DNA from: an uncultured Muribaculaceae bacterium
GTDB taxonomy: Bacteria > Bacteroidota > Bacteroidia > Bacteroidales > Muribaculaceae
Assembly (NCBI GenBank): GCA_910587425.1
Contig: CAJUKU010000007.1
Location: forward strand, 75,730-139,729
Reading direction: 5' to 3'
DNA length: 64,000 bases
Of the stretch, positions 17,987-26,215 are shown piece after piece. The translations under genes were made by a program, and so were the position numbers. Below the pieces are notes generated by a model. That model did no database searches, was not told the origin of the DNA, and saw only the letters and a program-made list of their open reading frames with translations. The number at the start of each line of letters is the position of its first letter. Positions within the stretch are counted from its first letter, which is position 1.

Positions 17987-19026
17987 CAGTCAAAATATTT
18001 TGTCACGTCGACATCATCAAACGTATCCATATTCCGGATCATGTTGACTGCCGACTGTATGATCGGATATGAGCAGACAGCGCCCGAACCCTCGCCGAGA
18101 CGCATCGAAAGGTGAAGCAGCGGACGTGCGCCGAGATGTTCGAGAAGATACCTGTGTCCCGCCTCATCACCCTGATGACCGAAGATGGCGTAATTAAGTA
18201 TTTCAGGATTGAAGCGTGATGCGGCGAGTATGCAGTTTGTCATGATAAATCCGTCGACGATTATCAGCATACCGAGTTCAGCCGCGCGGAGCATCCCCCC
18301 TACAGCCATGGCAAGTTCGAATCCTCCGAACCATGCCAGGCGCTCGCGGTCGGATGAACCGCCGGAGTATGCTGCTACTGCGCGTTTCAGCACGTCAAGT
18401 TTATGTCTGACGCCTGAGTTGTCGAGTCCTGCACCGGCTCCTATACAATTCTCCATTGGTATCCCCGTCAGGAGGTGCATCCAGACAGACGACGGCGAGG
18501 TGTTTCCACTACCCATCTCGCCGAAGCTTACGATATTGCATCCGGTGCGGTACACTTCATCGACGGTCTGCGCTCCACGCTCTATGCATTCATCCCATTG
18601 GTCCAAAGTCATAGCCGGACCTTTGAGGAAATTTGCCGTTCCACGTGCTATCTTCCGGTCGATTATGCCATGCCCTTCAGGTATATCAAAGTCAACTCCG
18701 GCGTCGACGAGCACAAGTTTGAATCCATTCTGCTCGCATAGGAAATTGATTCCCGCACCACCGCGTGAGAAATGAGCGAGCTGTTGCCATGTCACCTCAC
18801 GTGGCGATACGCTGACACCTTCGTCGAGTATGCCATGGTCGGCTGCGAAAAGGATATTGTGTGGATTACGTAACTCGGGAGTCAGGGTCTGTTGCACAAG
18901 TGATATCTGTAGCGCGAGATCCTCAAGCATCCCGAGTGAACCTTTCGGTTTGGTGAGGTTATCTATATGATGTGATATTTTGGAGAGGATAGCCCTGTCA
19001 GGTGCGGTGATGTTGAATGTTCTCAC
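17986..19026 (-). CDS. cobT: Nicotinate-nucleotide:dimethylbenzimidazole phosphoribosyltransferase CobT
   Basis: 346 residues, close to the ~350-residue family length. Motifs visible are [76 protein letters not shown] and, near the end, [19 protein letters not shown] with the catalytic Glu of GEGSGA. It transfers ribose phosphate from nicotinate mononucleotide to the lower-ligand base. The base actually used cannot be told from sequence. It lies 7 bases downstream of cobU. Confidence 0.97.
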   Translation of the reverse strand: MRTFNITAPDRAILSKISHHIDNLTKPKGSLGMLEDLALQISLVQQTLTPELRNPHNILFAADHGILDEGVSVSPREVTWQQLAHFSRGGAGINFLCEQNGFKLVLVDAGVDFDIPEGHGIIDRKIARGTANFLKGPAMTLDQWDECIERGAQTVDEVYRTGCNIVSFGEMGSGNTSPSSVWMHLLTGIPMENCIGAGAGLDNSGVRHKLDVLKRAVAAYSGGSSDRERLAWFGGFELAMAVGGMLRAAELGMLIIVDGFIMTNCILAASRFNPEILNYAIFGHQGDEAGHRYLLEHLGARPLLHLSMRLGEGSGAVCSYPIIQSAVNMIRNMDTFDDVDVTKYFD

Positions 19027-19033
19027 TGTTACA

Positions 19034-19558
19034 CTATTGTTTTATCATTAAAGGTATGCCGGATATCATCATTATTACTTCGTCGGCTTTCACGGCTACG
19101 AGCCGGTTGGCAAGTCCCTGCAGGTCGGTGAACCGGCGCTGCAAGCTGTTGGCGCTTATACCTCCGAGTCCGATCTCGTTGGTCACGAAAATAAGGGTAG
19201 TGTCTGGTATTTCGATCAATCGTTGTAATTCCTCGGCAAAAACCTCATACGAACGCTGAACATCCTCATTATTGCCGAAGAATATGTTGGTGATCCACAT
19301 TGTAATGCAGTCGATCAGCACGGTCCGTCCGGTAAGGTCGTGGGCGGCGAGGTGCAACGGTTCCTCAATATTGGTCCATTGGCTGCCACGGCGTGCACGG
19401 TGTGACGCTATCCGTCTCTGCATCTCCTCGTCGGAAGGATCTGCGATAGCGGTGGCAAGATAGACCGGCGTCACGGATAGTGAGGTTGCTATCGCTTCCG
19501 CCTGTTCGCTCTTCCCCGACCGTTGTCCGCCGGTGATCATGATAATGCGTTTCGCCAT
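19034..19558 (-). CDS. cobU: Bifunctional adenosylcobinamide kinase/guanylyltransferase CobU
   Basis: 174 residues from the ATG at 19558 ([24 protein letters not shown]). The P-loop GGQRSGKS is at residues 10-17, followed by [27 protein letters not shown] with the guanylylated His region, [10 protein letters not shown], and [11 protein letters not shown]. It phosphorylates adenosylcobinamide and adds GMP to give the CobS substrate. A more upstream in-frame ATG at 19642 would place the promoter box inside the gene, so the shorter form is preferred. First gene of cobU-cobT-cobS. Confidence 0.96.
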   Translation of the reverse strand: MAKRIIMITGGQRSGKSEQAEAIATSLSVTPVYLATAIADPSDEEMQRRIASHRARRGSQWTNIEEPLHLAAHDLTGRTVLIDCITMWITNIFFGNNEDVQRSYEVFAEELQRLIEIPDTTLIFVTNEIGLGGISANSLQRRFTDLQGLANRLVAVKADEVIMMISGIPLMIKQ

Positions 19559-19571
19559 GTGAATTTTTCTG

Positions 19572-19579
19572 CAAAAATA
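19572..19579 (-). promoter_or_regulatory. -7 promoter box for cobU-cobT-cobS
   Basis: On the minus strand this reads TATTTTTG, matching TAnnTTTG, 13 bases upstream of the cobU ATG. The expected leader is under 10 bases, so this operon has no room for a cobalamin riboswitch at this promoter. Confidence 0.5.
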
Positions 19580-19600
19580 GTAAATCAGCGGCATTTTGAG

Positions 19601-19608
19601 TAATTTTG
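19601..19608 (+). promoter_or_regulatory. -7 promoter box for lrgA-lrgB
   Basis: TAATTTTG matches TAnnTTTG, 48 bases before the lrgA ATG at 19657. It faces away from the cobU promoter 21 bases to its left. A near-perfect short inverted repeat (GGAGGGGATTCTCCTCC) lies in the leader at about 19624-19640. Confidence 0.45.
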
Positions 19609-19656
19609 GCGCCGAATAAAAATGGAGGGGATTCTCCTCCATTCAATAGATATTAT

Positions 19657-20022
19657 ATGGTAATTTTGCAATTGGCGGTTATATTCGTTTTTCTTGCTGC
19701 CGGCGAGTTGATAGTGTGGGCTACAGGGGTCCCCGTGCCCTCAAGCATCATCGGGATGCTTCTGCTGACGCTCTCGCTGCAGACAGGGATAGTAAAGCCG
19801 CGGCATGTCGAGGGGGTAGCTGATTTCCTGGTGGCTAACCTCGGTTTCTTTTTTGTTCCCGCCGGAGTCGCTCTCATGAGTTGCCTTGACCTGATAAAGG
19901 GGCAGTGGGTGGCGATAGTGCTGTCGGCTGGGTTAAGCACAGTGATAGTGATAGCTGTGACAGGTTTGATTCATCAATTTGCGCGCAGGCGCGTTCATGG
20001 TCATGGAGTTTCTGGAAAATAA
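19657..20022 (+). CDS. lrgA: CidA/LrgA-family membrane protein
   Basis: 121 residues from the ATG at 19657 (MVILQLAVIFVFLAAGELIV). Four predicted helices with the family pattern VPVPSSIIGMLLLTLSLQ and FLVANLGFFFVPAGVALM. LrgA proteins are small holin-like membrane proteins that pair with LrgB. Known roles in other bacteria are modulation of murein hydrolase activity and pyruvate or metabolite transport; which applies here is unknown. The gene overlaps lrgB. Confidence 0.92.
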   Translation: MVILQLAVIFVFLAAGELIVWATGVPVPSSIIGMLLLTLSLQTGIVKPRHVEGVADFLVANLGFFFVPAGVALMSCLDLIKGQWVAIVLSAGLSTVIVIAVTGLIHQFARRRVHGHGVSGK

Positions 20023-20698
20023 CTACTTTTTGCTGGCACTCACGTTTGTGGTGTTCATAGCTGCGCGAATCCTGAACCGGCGTACAGGCATTGCGTTGCT
20101 CAATCCGATACTTATATCGGTTATAGTGCTGATTCTGTTCCTCTGGCTCGCTGATATCCCGTACGAGACATATACCGCAGGAGGCAACTATGTGGAGTTT
20201 TGGCTTAAGCCGGCTGTCGTGGCGCTCGGTGTTCCCCTCTACCGGCAGCTCAGTACAATCCGTAAACAGCTTCTGCCGATCATTGCGGCTGAGCTGGCGG
20301 GATGTGTCGCAGGTATTATAAGTGTTGTGTTGATAGCGCAGGCTCTCGGCGCGTCGCGCGAGGTCGTATTGTCGCTTGCCGCGAAATCAGTGACGACACC
20401 TATTGCAATGGAAGTGACCGCAGCCGTAGGCGGTATCCCCCCGCTGACGGCTGCTGTGGTGGTCTGTGTCGGCATATTCGGTGGAATGACCGGATTCCGT
20501 GTAATGAAAATGACGCGGGTTAAGAGCCCGATGGCACGCGGACTCGCAATGGGTACCGCAGCTCATGCCCTTGGCACATCGGCGGCAATCGATACCGGCG
20601 GGCAGCGTTATGGTGCCTGGGCATCGCTCGGGTTGACGCTCAACGGTCTGTTCACCGCATTGCTCACCCCTTCGATTCTGCAGGCTCTCGGCGTATAG
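19997..20698 (+). CDS. lrgB: LrgB-family membrane protein
   Basis: 233 residues from the ATG at 19997; an ATG two codons later is equally possible. Family motifs: NPILISVIVLILFLWLADIPYETY, FWLKPAVVALGVPLYRQL, LAAKSVTTPIAMEV and GTAAHALGTSAA near the end. It starts inside lrgA (26-base overlap), so the two proteins are made in a coupled way. It ends 9 bases before the convergent TPR gene. Confidence 0.93.
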   Translation: MVMEFLENNYFLLALTFVVFIAARILNRRTGIALLNPILISVIVLILFLWLADIPYETYTAGGNYVEFWLKPAVVALGVPLYRQLSTIRKQLLPIIAAELAGCVAGIISVVLIAQALGASREVVLSLAAKSVTTPIAMEVTAAVGGIPPLTAAVVVCVGIFGGMTGFRVMKMTRVKSPMARGLAMGTAAHALGTSAAIDTGGQRYGAWASLGLTLNGLFTALLTPSILQALGV

Positions 20699-20707
20699 TG
20701 GAGCAGG

Positions 20708-20977
20708 TCAGGGGTTGAGGAGATCGGGATTGAAATATGACTCTATGTCGCGTGCCATTTCCAACGCTCTTGCCGCCGGCCCGTCGGGTTGCAGTGATGC
20801 CGAGTGAGCGTAATCTGTAGTGGCGGCAGACCGGTTACCGGTACGCCAGTACAGCTTCCCACGCTCGAAAAAAGCATCGGCATTTTCCGGATTTTCGGTG
20901 ATGATTGATGTCAGTAGGTCGATCGCATCGCTGAATAATCCTTGCTCAGCCAACCGTTTCGCGTCATTGATTGTCAT
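20708..20977 (-). CDS. Small TPR-repeat protein (89 aa)
   Basis: 89 residues, no signal peptide. Two helix-pair units are visible: AKRLAEQGLFSDAIDLLTSIITENPENA, then AFFERGKLYWRTGNRSAATTDYAHSASLQPDGP, which fit the tetratricopeptide pattern. TPR proteins mediate protein-protein contacts. It stands alone on the minus strand between lrgB and the phosphatase gene. Partner unknown. Confidence 0.8.
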   Translation of the reverse strand: MTINDAKRLAEQGLFSDAIDLLTSIITENPENADAFFERGKLYWRTGNRSAATTDYAHSASLQPDGPAARALEMARDIESYFNPDLLNP

Positions 20978-21068
20978 ATAATAAATGTAATAATATAATA
21001 ATGTTATAGAACCGTCATTATGGCGGTGATGTTTACACTAAAGATACTCACAAAGATAAGATTTATTT

Positions 21069-22340
21069 ATGAGAAAAGTTCATTTGACATTATGCTTTCT
21101 TCTACTTCTGTCGGCAGGTATGATGAAAAATACCGCTTCGGCGCAGGTCATCACTACCGACTATACATGGGATGAATGCCGCGGCAGCGCACGTCCATAT
21201 CCCAAGGAGGTGGTGTTTGCCACAGCTCCCGATTCACTCCGGGCTATAATGATCAATCATGTCGGACGCCATGGCGCACGATATCCGGCATCGGGAGTGC
21301 ACGCCGATGAGGTGCGTTCGCTTCTTTTGAAGGCTAAGGAGAAGCGTACCATCACTCCCCGCGGAAGCAAATTGCTTGCACTCACTGAAAGAATCATTAC
21401 TGCAAGTTCAGGCAGATGGGGCGTCCTCGATACCCTGGGAAAAGCGGAGCAGCAGGGTATAGCTATGCGAATGTACTCCACATTCCCGAAACTGTTCAAG
21501 AACGGTCGCATCAATGCCATAAGCTCCTACGTGCCGCGTTGCATAATGAGCATGTATGAGTTCACGCATCAGATAGCGCGTCTTGACGACCGTGTGGAGA
21601 TATACACCCAGTCCGGACATGAGACTTCGCGGCTCATGCGTTTCTTCAAGGAGAACAAGATGTACGAGTCGTTTGCCAAGAGTGATGAGGTGAAAAACGC
21701 TATAAGCGCGTATGCCGATACGGTCATGCCGGTCATTGTTCTCCGTAAACTCCTCGGCGCAGGATTCCCGCTCGACGATATAAATAAAGAAGAGACCCTT
21801 ATGGCTATCTACTCGGTGATAGCCGGTACGGCGGCAATGGAGATGCGTTGCAATCCTGCCGACTATCTGACGATCGAGGAGATGAACCGCCTGTGGAGTG
21901 TGTTCAATCTCAAGCAGTACCTCACACACTCCGCCAGTGCCATGTCTATGCTTCCAGCGCAGGCATCAGCACCTCTGCTCATCAATATGATAGCGACTAC
22001 TGACTCACTTCTCGCTGGATGCGACATCGCTCCCGTGCAGCTGCGTTTCGGACATGCCGAGACACTCATGCCGCTGCTGGCGCTGATGCGTGTGCCGGGA
22101 TGTGTGTATGAGACTGAGGATATGGCTGATGTAGTCACTGGGTGGAAGGATTTCGACATAGTGCCTATGGCTGCTAACTTCCGTTTCGTGCTTTTCCGTT
22201 CGCGCACCGGACGCATCTACGTGCGTGCCGACCTCAACGAGATACCGGTAGCTATGCTTCCTTCACGTCCGGGTGAGCTTTATGTGCCGTGGGACGACAT
22301 GCGTTCATATCTTAAGCTGCGCCTGAGCTTCATGATGTGA
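21069..22340 (+). CDS. Histidine acid phosphatase, MINPP-like inositol polyphosphate phosphatase
   Basis: 423 residues with a signal peptide (residues ~1-25, ending ASA-QV). The catalytic motif RHGARYP begins at R67, with nucleophile H68. The proton-donor motif is HAE at 329-331 (RFGHAETLMPL), not the HD of classical acid phosphatases and phytases. HAE marks the multiple inositol polyphosphate phosphatase branch, and the Bacteroides enzyme of this class has almost the same length. It would dephosphorylate phytate or related inositol phosphates in the periplasm or in vesicles. The substrate is inferred from the motif. Confidence 0.85.
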   Translation: MRKVHLTLCFLLLLSAGMMKNTASAQVITTDYTWDECRGSARPYPKEVVFATAPDSLRAIMINHVGRHGARYPASGVHADEVRSLLLKAKEKRTITPRGSKLLALTERIITASSGRWGVLDTLGKAEQQGIAMRMYSTFPKLFKNGRINAISSYVPRCIMSMYEFTHQIARLDDRVEIYTQSGHETSRLMRFFKENKMYESFAKSDEVKNAISAYADTVMPVIVLRKLLGAGFPLDDINKEETLMAIYSVIAGTAAMEMRCNPADYLTIEEMNRLWSVFNLKQYLTHSASAMSMLPAQASAPLLINMIATTDSLLAGCDIAPVQLRFGHAETLMPLLALMRVPGCVYETEDMADVVTGWKDFDIVPMAANFRFVLFRSRTGRIYVRADLNEIPVAMLPSRPGELYVPWDDMRSYLKLRLSFMM

Positions 22341-22421
22341 TCGCACGTCAGCAATTCTGCGTTAACAAAGATTTAAGTGAATTTTTGTGCGGAAACATGG
22401 CGCCGTTTCAGAAATTGTTTC

Positions 22422-22429
22422 TATTTTTG
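22422..22429 (+). promoter_or_regulatory. -7 promoter box for gdhA
   Basis: TATTTTTG matches TAnnTTTG, 45 bases before the gdhA ATG, giving a leader of about 38 bases. Confidence 0.5.
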
Positions 22430-22474
22430 CCGTGAAAATCTATACCATCTATTACATAAAAATAGAACACAACA

Positions 22475-23812
22475 ATGGACATTAACAGTATCATGAACTC
22501 CCTGGAGGTGAAACACCCCGGAGAAAAGGAGTATCTGCAGGCTGTAAAAGAGGTGCTGATGTGCGTCGAAGAAGTCTACAACCAACACCCTGAGTTTGAA
22601 AAGGCTAAGATCGTTGAGCGTATGGTCGAGCCTGACCGTATCGTCACTTTCCGTGTCACATGGACCGACGACCGTGGCGAGGTGCAGACCAACATCGGCT
22701 ATCGCGTGCAATTCAACAATGCAATCGGCCCGTATAAAGGCGGTATCCGTTTCCACGCTTCCGTCAATCTCTCGATCTTGAAATTCCTCGGTTTCGAGCA
22801 GACTTTCAAGAACGCCCTCACCACACTCCCGATGGGTGGTGCGAAAGGCGGCAGCGACTTCTCGCCCCGTGGCAAGAGCGATGCAGAGATCATGCGTTTC
22901 TGCCAGGCATTCATGCTCGAGCTCTGGAAGAATATCGGTCCTGACCGCGACGTACCTGCCGGCGATATCGGCGTAGGCGGTCGTGAGGTTGGCTACATGT
23001 ACGGCATGTACAAGAAGCTCGTAAATCAGTGCGACGGCTCAATGACCGGCAAGGGTCTGGAGTTCGGCGGTTCACGCATCCGTCCCGAGGCTACAGGTTT
23101 TGGCGCTCTCTACTTCGTGCAGAGCATGCTGGCTGAGAAGAACGACACTATAAAAGGCAAGACTGTGGCTATCTCCGGTTTCGGTAATGTGGCATGGGGC
23201 GCAGCCCTCAAGGCAAACGAGCTCGGAGCTAAGGTTGTGACCATCTCCGGCCCCGACGGCTACATCTACGATCCTGAAGGAATCTCCGGCGAGAAGGTTG
23301 ACTACATGCTTTATCTCCGTGCAACAGGCGAGGATATCGTGGCACCTTACGCTGAGAAATATCCCGAGGCTACCTTCTTCCCCGGTCGCAAACCTTGGGA
23401 GCAGAAAGTCGACATCGCTCTTCCTTGCGCCACTCAGAACGAGCTCAACGGCGACGACGCCCGCCAGCTCATCGCCAATGGTGTCGAGATGTGTGCAGAG
23501 GTTTCCAACATGGGTTGCACACCCGAGGCTATCGACGCATTCATCCAGTCACGCACCACGTACGCTCCCGGTAAGGCTGTCAACGCAGGTGGCGTAGCTA
23601 CCTCAGGTCTTGAGATGAGCCAGAACGCAATGCACCTCCAGTGGAGCGCAGAGGAAGTGGATCAGAAGCTCCACACCATCATGCGCGACATCCACGGTCA
23701 GTGCGTGAAGTACGGCACAGAGCCCGACGGCTATCTCAACTACATGAAGGGTGCCAACATCGCAGGCTTCATGAAAGTTGCAAATGCAATGATGGGACAA
23801 GGTGTGATCTGA
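22475..23812 (+). CDS. gdhA: NADP-type glutamate dehydrogenase
   Basis: 445 residues, the length of the small hexameric class. Substrate-binding and catalytic lysines are in GPYKGGIRF (K88) and PMGGAKGGSDF (K124). The dinucleotide fold starts VAISGFGNVAWGAALK. The enzyme makes glutamate from 2-oxoglutarate and ammonium, the main ammonium entry point in Bacteroidetes. NADP preference is inferred from overall similarity. Codon use is strongly biased to a preferred set (GGC, CTC, ATC), unlike the neighbouring tatD, which points to high expression. An intrinsic terminator follows the gene. Confidence 0.97.
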   Translation: MDINSIMNSLEVKHPGEKEYLQAVKEVLMCVEEVYNQHPEFEKAKIVERMVEPDRIVTFRVTWTDDRGEVQTNIGYRVQFNNAIGPYKGGIRFHASVNLSILKFLGFEQTFKNALTTLPMGGAKGGSDFSPRGKSDAEIMRFCQAFMLELWKNIGPDRDVPAGDIGVGGREVGYMYGMYKKLVNQCDGSMTGKGLEFGGSRIRPEATGFGALYFVQSMLAEKNDTIKGKTVAISGFGNVAWGAALKANELGAKVVTISGPDGYIYDPEGISGEKVDYMLYLRATGEDIVAPYAEKYPEATFFPGRKPWEQKVDIALPCATQNELNGDDARQLIANGVEMCAEVSNMGCTPEAIDAFIQSRTTYAPGKAVNAGGVATSGLEMSQNAMHLQWSAEEVDQKLHTIMRDIHGQCVKYGTEPDGYLNYMKGANIAGFMKVANAMMGQGVI

Positions 23813-23834
23813 TCATCACCGGTCTTATAAATAT

Positions 23835-23871
23835 AAAAAGCGGTGCGCCCGTCAGGATGCACCGCTTTTTT
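23835..23871 (+). terminator. Intrinsic terminator after gdhA
   Basis: AAAAAGCGGTGC at 23835-23846 pairs perfectly with GCACCGCTTTTT at 23859-23870 around a 12-base loop. The run of T follows the stem and the run of A precedes it, so it can work in both directions, ending gdhA and, on the minus strand, tatD. Confidence 0.92.
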
Positions 23872-23888
23872 ATGTTATTTCTATCCGC

Positions 23889-24671
23889 TTACAATTGTAT
23901 GGGGAGCCGGAATAACTCTATTGCGGAATGTGTGGTGGCGGTCTCCACTGAGGAGCGGGGGAGTGAGAGCGATGTCGCTACGGTATCAGCCACATTCGTT
24001 ATGAAAGCGCTCTCATTACGCTTTCCCCGGTGTGGAACAGGAGCTAAATATGGCGAGTCGGTCTCAAGCAGTATGCGGTCGATTGTGATTTCCGGCAGAA
24101 CCTCGCGCAGGGTGGTATTTTTGAATGTCACTACCCCTCCGATGCCGAAATACGGATGATCACCAGTGCGGCGGCGTATTGTGTCGACCTCGGTTGCAGT
24201 GCCGGTAAAGCAATGGAACACGCATAGTGTGTCGCGGTGTCCTTCCATCACCTCAAGAATCGGATCAAGAGCTTCGCGGCAATGTATGATGACTGGCAGT
24301 CGCAGTTCATCAGCCCAACAAAGCTGACGGTCTAACGCCAGTTGTTGCTCCCGAAGGTGCGACTTGTCCCAATAGAGATCCATGCCGACCTCGCCGACTG
24401 CCACATACTTCTGACCCGAACGGAGCTCTGACTCTATTTCAGATAATACCTCCTCCCAGTTGTCGCCAACCTCCGTCGGATGCAGTCCCATTGCGAGGCT
24501 CGTGCATTCCGGATAGGCGGCATGAAGTTTTTTCATTGGTCCGACAGTCGTCAGATCCACATTTGGAAATATCAGATGCCCGACGCCCGCATCTGCCGCA
24601 CGCCGCATAGCATCCTCGCGGTCCTCGTCAAACTCTTCGAGATAAAGATGCGTATGAGTGTCTATTATCAT
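23889..24671 (-). CDS. TatD-family metal-dependent hydrolase
   Basis: 260 residues from the ATG at 24671, which overlaps the stop of the upstream gene by 1 base. Metal ligands and motifs: DTHTHLYLEEFDEDRE at the start, GEVGMDLYWDKS, VIIHCREA, FHCFTG and the C-terminal LLETDSPYLAPVPHRGKRNE. TatD proteins are amidohydrolase-fold nucleases or D-aminoacyl-tRNA deacylase-like enzymes. It ends the lipoprotein - prenyltransferase - tatD operon. Confidence 0.95.
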   Translation of the reverse strand: MIIDTHTHLYLEEFDEDREDAMRRAADAGVGHLIFPNVDLTTVGPMKKLHAAYPECTSLAMGLHPTEVGDNWEEVLSEIESELRSGQKYVAVGEVGMDLYWDKSHLREQQLALDRQLCWADELRLPVIIHCREALDPILEVMEGHRDTLCVFHCFTGTATEVDTIRRRTGDHPYFGIGGVVTFKNTTLREVLPEITIDRILLETDSPYLAPVPHRGKRNESAFITNVADTVATSLSLPRSSVETATTHSAIELFRLPIQL

Positions 24672-25630
24672 CACTTGTCGCGCGAGATCAGGTCGTTTGC
24701 CAACCGGGTGAAGAAACCGTGTGCATCATCAGGCAGCGATGCCGTTATGAGCGCGTCGATAGCCTCTGCGGCATATTCCTCGATAAGTTTCTGGCAGCGT
24801 TGGGGCAGGCTGAGTGAATCGTACACGGCGCGCACACGATCATATTTGTCGGCGGTAGGGGTGTCGAGCTGCCGCACGATCTCGCCCGACTGGTCCTCGG
24901 CAAGTGCCGTGATGAGGAGCCAAGTCTTTTTATCGTTGGCTATGTCGCCGCCGATCTCCTTGCCGAATGTCGCGGGGTCACCGTATGTGTCGAGCAGATC
25001 GTCGCGAAGTTGGAACGCAAGCCCGAGTTTCTCACCGTAGGAGTAGATGGCTTGTGCCTGCTCATCGGTAGCGCCGGCGACAATGGCTCCGAGTTGAGCC
25101 GCACATCCGAGCAGCACGGATGTCTTAAGCCGGATCATCTGCAGATACTCCTCCACGCTCACATCCCGACGTTGTTCGAAATCCATGTCATATTGCTGAC
25201 CCTCGTAGACTTCGATAGCCGTGCGGTTGAAAAGCGCATTGAGCTTCATCGCCACAGTTGGCTCTACACCGGATGTGATGAGCTGACCGGCTATTGTCAG
25301 CATTGCATCGCCCGACAGGATCGCGGTAGATTCGTTCCATTTGCGGTGAACCGTAGGGCGACCGCGGCGCACGTCAGCGCGATCCATCACATCGTCGTGC
25401 AGCAGCGTGAAGTTGTGATACATCTCTATGCCCACTGCCTGGTTGGCAGCTGCCTCGTATGATGTCCCGAATGCATCGGCGGCGGCGAGAGTCAGCACAG
25501 GGCGCAGACGTTTGCCCCCATCCTGCAGCACGTAGCGTATCGGTTCGTAAAGTCCGGCGGGTTGTGCCGGAAGTTTTGTCTCTGCCACCAGTCTGTTGGC
25601 TATGGCGGTATATTCCTTTAGTGTCAGCAT
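24671..25630 (-). CDS. Trans-isoprenyl diphosphate synthase
   Basis: 319 residues. Allylic and homoallylic substrate motifs are GGKRLRP near residue 38, the first aspartate-rich motif DDVMD at 79-83 (LLHDDVMDRADVRRGRPTVH) and the second, LAFQLRDDLLDTYGDP. It chain-elongates isoprenoid diphosphates. The fifth residue before the first DD-motif region (YHNFTLLHDD) has bulky side chains, consistent with a short or medium product (farnesyl or geranylgeranyl), but octaprenyl for quinones cannot be excluded. Start and stop overlap its neighbours by 1 base on both sides. Confidence 0.93.
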   Translation of the reverse strand: MLTLKEYTAIANRLVAETKLPAQPAGLYEPIRYVLQDGGKRLRPVLTLAAADAFGTSYEAAANQAVGIEMYHNFTLLHDDVMDRADVRRGRPTVHRKWNESTAILSGDAMLTIAGQLITSGVEPTVAMKLNALFNRTAIEVYEGQQYDMDFEQRRDVSVEEYLQMIRLKTSVLLGCAAQLGAIVAGATDEQAQAIYSYGEKLGLAFQLRDDLLDTYGDPATFGKEIGGDIANDKKTWLLITALAEDQSGEIVRQLDTPTADKYDRVRAVYDSLSLPQRCQKLIEEYAAEAIDALITASLPDDAHGFFTRLANDLISRDK

Positions 25631-26097
25631 TATCGTCGGTATGATTTATTGAATGCATTAAGGGCTGTGGAGTCGCACGACAGCGCTTCCCGGATATGGA
25701 TCACGAGCGAGGTGTCGGCATCCGGCGCGCTCATCATCGCGCCGAGGCGCGCGGGTTTCACCGCTACGGTATAGACGCGCGCAAGCCGTTCGGGCGAGAG
25801 GCGGCTGCGTATCGAGTCGAGTGCGAATGCAAAGTGCCGCGAGGCGTAGTTGTCGGTACTGTCGTAGACCGAGACGATCTCGCGCGTTATCTCGCGTGCG
25901 AATGCATTGCTTTCCGGCGGCTCATTCTCCATCCACTCTATCAGTTGCGCCGCCACCTCCTGCGGGGAGTATTCAGCTGTCAGCGCCACAGCCTGTGCAT
26001 GAGCGTCGGCGTCGGACGATATGCGTGACGATCTGCCGCACGATGCGACCGACAGAGCGAGCAGTGCGCCGATACTGTAATTTATAATCCGGTTCAT
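25630..26097 (-). CDS. Predicted lipoprotein, hypothetical (155 aa)
   Basis: Signal sequence with lipobox LSVASC, lipidated Cys at residue 20. The mature part is mostly helical (SPQEVAAQLIEWMENEPPESNAF, then FALDSIRSRLSPERLARVYTVAV). No family recognised. It is the first gene of the operon with the prenyl synthase and tatD. A TAATTTTG box lies only 4 bases upstream of the ATG, so its message is probably leaderless. Confidence 0.7.
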   Translation of the reverse strand: MNRIINYSIGALLALSVASCGRSSRISSDADAHAQAVALTAEYSPQEVAAQLIEWMENEPPESNAFAREITREIVSVYDSTDNYASRHFAFALDSIRSRLSPERLARVYTVAVKPARLGAMMSAPDADTSLVIHIREALSCDSTALNAFNKSYRR

Positions 26098-26101
26098 GCT
26101 A

Positions 26102-26158
26102 CAAAATTAAGCAAAAAGTCACAGGATTTTGACGAGCGGCTAATAATTCTTAACTTTG
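26102..26158. promoter_or_regulatory. Divergent promoters: lipoprotein operon (-) and S9 peptidase gene (+)
   Basis: Minus strand: TAATTTTG at 26109-26102, immediately before the lipoprotein ATG at 26097. Plus strand: a full consensus promoter with -33 TTTG at 26128-26131, a 19-base spacer and -7 TAACTTTG at 26151-26158, expected start near 26165. The two transcription units therefore diverge from about 60 bp. Confidence 0.75.
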
Positions 26159-26215
26159 TGATGCATTCCATGCCCATATAGACTGATCAATCACATTATA
26201 ACCTATAGATAACAG

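Noticed and set aside
19559..19660. Cobalamin riboswitch before cobU
   Set aside because: The gap is about 100 bases and contains two promoter boxes; the conserved B12-box sequence is absent.
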